Of a DNA stretch of 15,824 nucleotides, positions 13,977 to 15,824 are shown piece after piece. Every line of letters starts with the position of its first letter. Within the stretch, counting starts at the first letter, position 1. The stretch spans positions 1 through 15,824 of the forward strand of contig DHWX01000021.1 of NCBI GenBank assembly GCA_002413395.1. Reading direction: 5' to 3'. The notes under the pieces were generated by a model that searched no databases, was not told the origin of the DNA, and was given only the letters and a program-made list of their open reading frames with translations. Made by a program: the position numbers and the translations under genes. This stretch comes from Polaromonas sp. UBA5171. Its GTDB lineage: Bacteria; Pseudomonadota; Gammaproteobacteria; Burkholderiales; Burkholderiaceae_C.

Positions 13977-15191
13977 TTACGACGGTGGCAGGGACTTGCG
14001 CCATAGCCCCAGCAGCGCTAGTGCCGCCACGCTGAAAGCGGCGCCCGCGGCAAATGTCACTGGCGCACCGAGCTGGTCCCAGAGTACCCCGGCCAGCGCG
14101 CTGGCCAGCAGCATTGCCAGGCCGCTCATCAGATTGAAAAAGCCGAAGGCGGTACCGCGCAGGTCAGGCGGCGCGGCGTGCGTCACCATGGTGGCAAGCA
14201 AACCCTGGGTCATGCCCATGTGCAGCCCCCAAAGTGCAATGCCGGCGGCGACCCAGACCGGGTGGTTGCTGGAGGCCAGCAGCACATCGGCGATGATCAA
14301 TACCAACAGGCCCCAGACCAGCAGCGTAGTGTGGCTGATGCGGTCTGAGAGCTTGCCAAACGGGTATGCGCCCATTGCATAAATCAGGTTCATGCCAATC
14401 AGCACCAGCGGCGTGTATGCGACTCGCAGGCCGCCTTGCAGCGCGCGCAGCACCAAAAAAGCCTCGCTGAAGCGCGCCAGCGTGAACACGGCGCCAATCA
14501 CGACGACACGCCAGTAGGGCGAACTCAGACGCTTGAGGTTGGCTTTGCTGATCGGATTGATGCGAGCAGCCCCTTTGGCGCTTTGGGCGCGTTCGGGCTC
14601 GCGCACGCCAAACAGCAGCAACGCCACCGCCATGAACCCCGGAATCATCGCCACCCAGAAAATTGCCCTGAAGTCATTGGCCCAGAGCAGCATCAAGCCC
14701 ATGGCGAGCAGGGGTCCGACGAAAGCGCCTACCGTGTCGAGCGTCTGGCGCAACCCGAACGCCGCGCCGCGCATGCCGGCTGGTGCCAGGTCGGCCACCA
14801 GGGCGTCACGCGGGGCACCGCGCAGGCCTTTGCCGACGCGGTCAATCAGGCGCGCAGTCAGCGCCATACCGGTGCTTGTGGCCAGCGCAAAAAACGGTTT
14901 CGAAGCTGCACCCAGACCGTAGCCCAGTACCGCCAGCGGTTTGCGTTTTCCCCAGTAGTCACTGAGCACGCCCGAGAACACCTTGACGATCAGCGCGGTG
15001 GATTCGGCGGCGCCTTCAATCAGCCCGACGGCCCACATGCTGGTGCCCAGCACCGTCACCATAAAGACCGGCAGCAGGCTGTGGATCATCTCGGAGGAAA
15101 TGTCCATTAGCAGGCTGACGAAGCCCAGCGCCCAGATGGCCGCTGGCAGAGGTTTGGTTTGCGTGACGGTTTTTCTGGAGGTTTCAGGCAT
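13977..15191 (-). CDS. Major facilitator superfamily transporter
   Basis: Inner-membrane permease of 404 residues with about 12 hydrophobic segments. ATG 15191 (MPETSRKTVTQTKPLP) is chosen over TTG 15206. The first segment begins at LPAAIWALGF. The cytoplasmic loop after segment 2 reads GVLSDYWGKRKPLA, the typical MFS loop motif, and DRVGKGLRGAPRDAL follows segment 4. The second half repeats the loop pattern as GKLSDRISHTTLL. This subgroup is common in proteobacteria, but the substrate is unknown. The gene begins 35 nt after the purM stop, so the two are probably cotranscribed. Confidence 0.92.
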   Translation of the reverse strand: MPETSRKTVTQTKPLPAAIWALGFVSLLMDISSEMIHSLLPVFMVTVLGTSMWAVGLIEGAAESTALIVKVFSGVLSDYWGKRKPLAVLGYGLGAASKPFFALATSTGMALTARLIDRVGKGLRGAPRDALVADLAPAGMRGAAFGLRQTLDTVGAFVGPLLAMGLMLLWANDFRAIFWVAMIPGFMAVALLLFGVREPERAQSAKGAARINPISKANLKRLSSPYWRVVVIGAVFTLARFSEAFLVLRALQGGLRVAYTPLVLIGMNLIYAMGAYPFGKLSDRISHTTLLVWGLLVLIIADVLLASSNHPVWVAAGIALWGLHMGMTQGLLATMVTHAAPPDLRGTAFGFFNLMSGLAMLLASALAGVLWDQLGAPVTFAAGAAFSVAALALLGLWRKSLPPS

Positions 15192-15226
15192 ACCGCTTTG
15201 ACACAACTGCGCTTTGGCGGCGCCGA

Positions 15227-15824
15227 TCAGCGCACGATAACGGCGGCACCGTCGCCCCGTGGGACAATTTCGCCGATCGCATAGACCTGCTCACCAGCTT
15301 CGCGCAGCATGCTGGCGCAAGCCATGGCGCTGGCGGCATCCACCACCACCACCATGCCAATGCCGTTGTTGAAGGTGCGGTTCATCTCGAAGTCGTCAAT
15401 GCCGGCCGTTTTTTGCAGCCAGGCAAATAGCTCGGTTTGCGGCCAGCTGCCTTTTTTGAGGTGCGCGGCGGTACCTTCAGGCAACACGCGCGGAATGTTT
15501 TCCAGCAGGCCGCCGCCGGTGATGTGGGCCAGTGCCTTGATGGGATGAATAGCCAAAGCCGCCAGCACGTTTTTGACATACAGGCGGGTCGGTTCCATCA
15601 GGGCCTCTTTGAACACTTTGCCGTCGAGCGTGGCGGGCAGATCGGTGCCAGCACGTTCAATGCACTTGCGCACCAAACTGAAGCCGTTGGAATGCACACC
15701 GCTTGAGGCCAGGCCCAGCACGACGTCTCCCGGTTTCACATCGGCGCCAGTCAGGATTTTGGACTTTTCCACGGCACCGACGGCAAAACCGGCCAGGTCG
15801 TACTCGCCCTCGGGGTACATGCCG
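15227..15824 (-). CDS. purM: Phosphoribosylformylglycinamidine cyclo-ligase (AIR synthetase), N-terminal part beyond window edge
   Basis: ATP-dependent ring closure of FGAM to AIR, step five of purine synthesis; cytoplasmic. About 199 C-terminal residues are present of a usual 350. Diagnostic stretches are GMYPEGEYDLAGFAVGAVE, VLGLASSGVHSNGFSLVRK, AHITGGGLLENIPRVLP and FNNGIGMVVVV. The frame stays open to the right edge, so the ATG near 15820 is internal. The stop at 15227 is followed by the MFS gene 35 nt later. Confidence 0.97.
   Translation of the reverse strand, partial: GMYPEGEYDLAGFAVGAVEKSKILTGADVKPGDVVLGLASSGVHSNGFSLVRKCIERAGTDLPATLDGKVFKEALMEPTRLYVKNVLAALAIHPIKALAHITGGGLLENIPRVLPEGTAAHLKKGSWPQTELFAWLQKTAGIDDFEMNRTFNNGIGMVVVVDAASAMACASMLREAGEQVYAIGEIVPRGDGAAVIVR

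Overview
The window looks like chromosomal DNA of a betaproteobacterium, most likely a member of the Comamonadaceae (Rhodoferax/Polaromonas/Acidovorax type). This is inferred from GC-rich coding, the protein sequence style and the gene order argF-argD / DUF3579 / rpsT / murJ / sirB1. It is mostly ordinary core-genome sequence. I see no phage, IS element, CRISPR array, tRNA or rRNA, and no convincing new system. What stands out is gene damage and regulatory structure.

Layout. (1) 1-3480: an NAD-dependent acetaldehyde-type dehydrogenase (AcoD/ExaC-like, minus strand, cut by the left edge) diverges from an AcoR-type sigma-54 activator. The gap between them holds a near-consensus sigma-54 promoter for the dehydrogenase and, about 110 bp upstream of it, a palindrome that could be the activator site. 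(2) 3523-5669: argD and argF on the minus strand, overlapping by ATGA, for arginine synthesis. (3) 5890-6721: a DUF3579 protein and rpsT converge on a strong bidirectional terminator; a long nested inverted repeat lies in the rpsT 3' region. (4) 6877-10553: a TRAP-type dicarboxylate binding protein (dctP) diverges from a sensor kinase/FixJ-type regulator pair resembling DctS/DctR. The membrane subunits dctQ and dctM do not follow dctP, and the kinase gene carries an in-frame TAA in its periplasmic sensor domain. (5) 10576-13063: murJ (lipid II flippase), whose last membrane segment is out of frame by one base, then a SirB1-family protein. (6) 13064-15824, minus strand: purM (cut by the right edge), an MFS permease and an isochorismatase-family hydrolase read in one direction. 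Below them lie a probable broken small ORF and an AT-rich inverted-repeat element.

How the genes relate. The aldehyde dehydrogenase and its regulator form one inducible unit. argD and argF form a biosynthetic operon. dctP and the dctSR-like pair would normally be a C4-dicarboxylate sensing and uptake locus, but here it looks incomplete and possibly decaying. Because two or three genes are broken by single-base events (dctS nonsense, murJ +1, perhaps the small ORF after the isochorismatase), sequencing or assembly error must be excluded before a biological reading is accepted.
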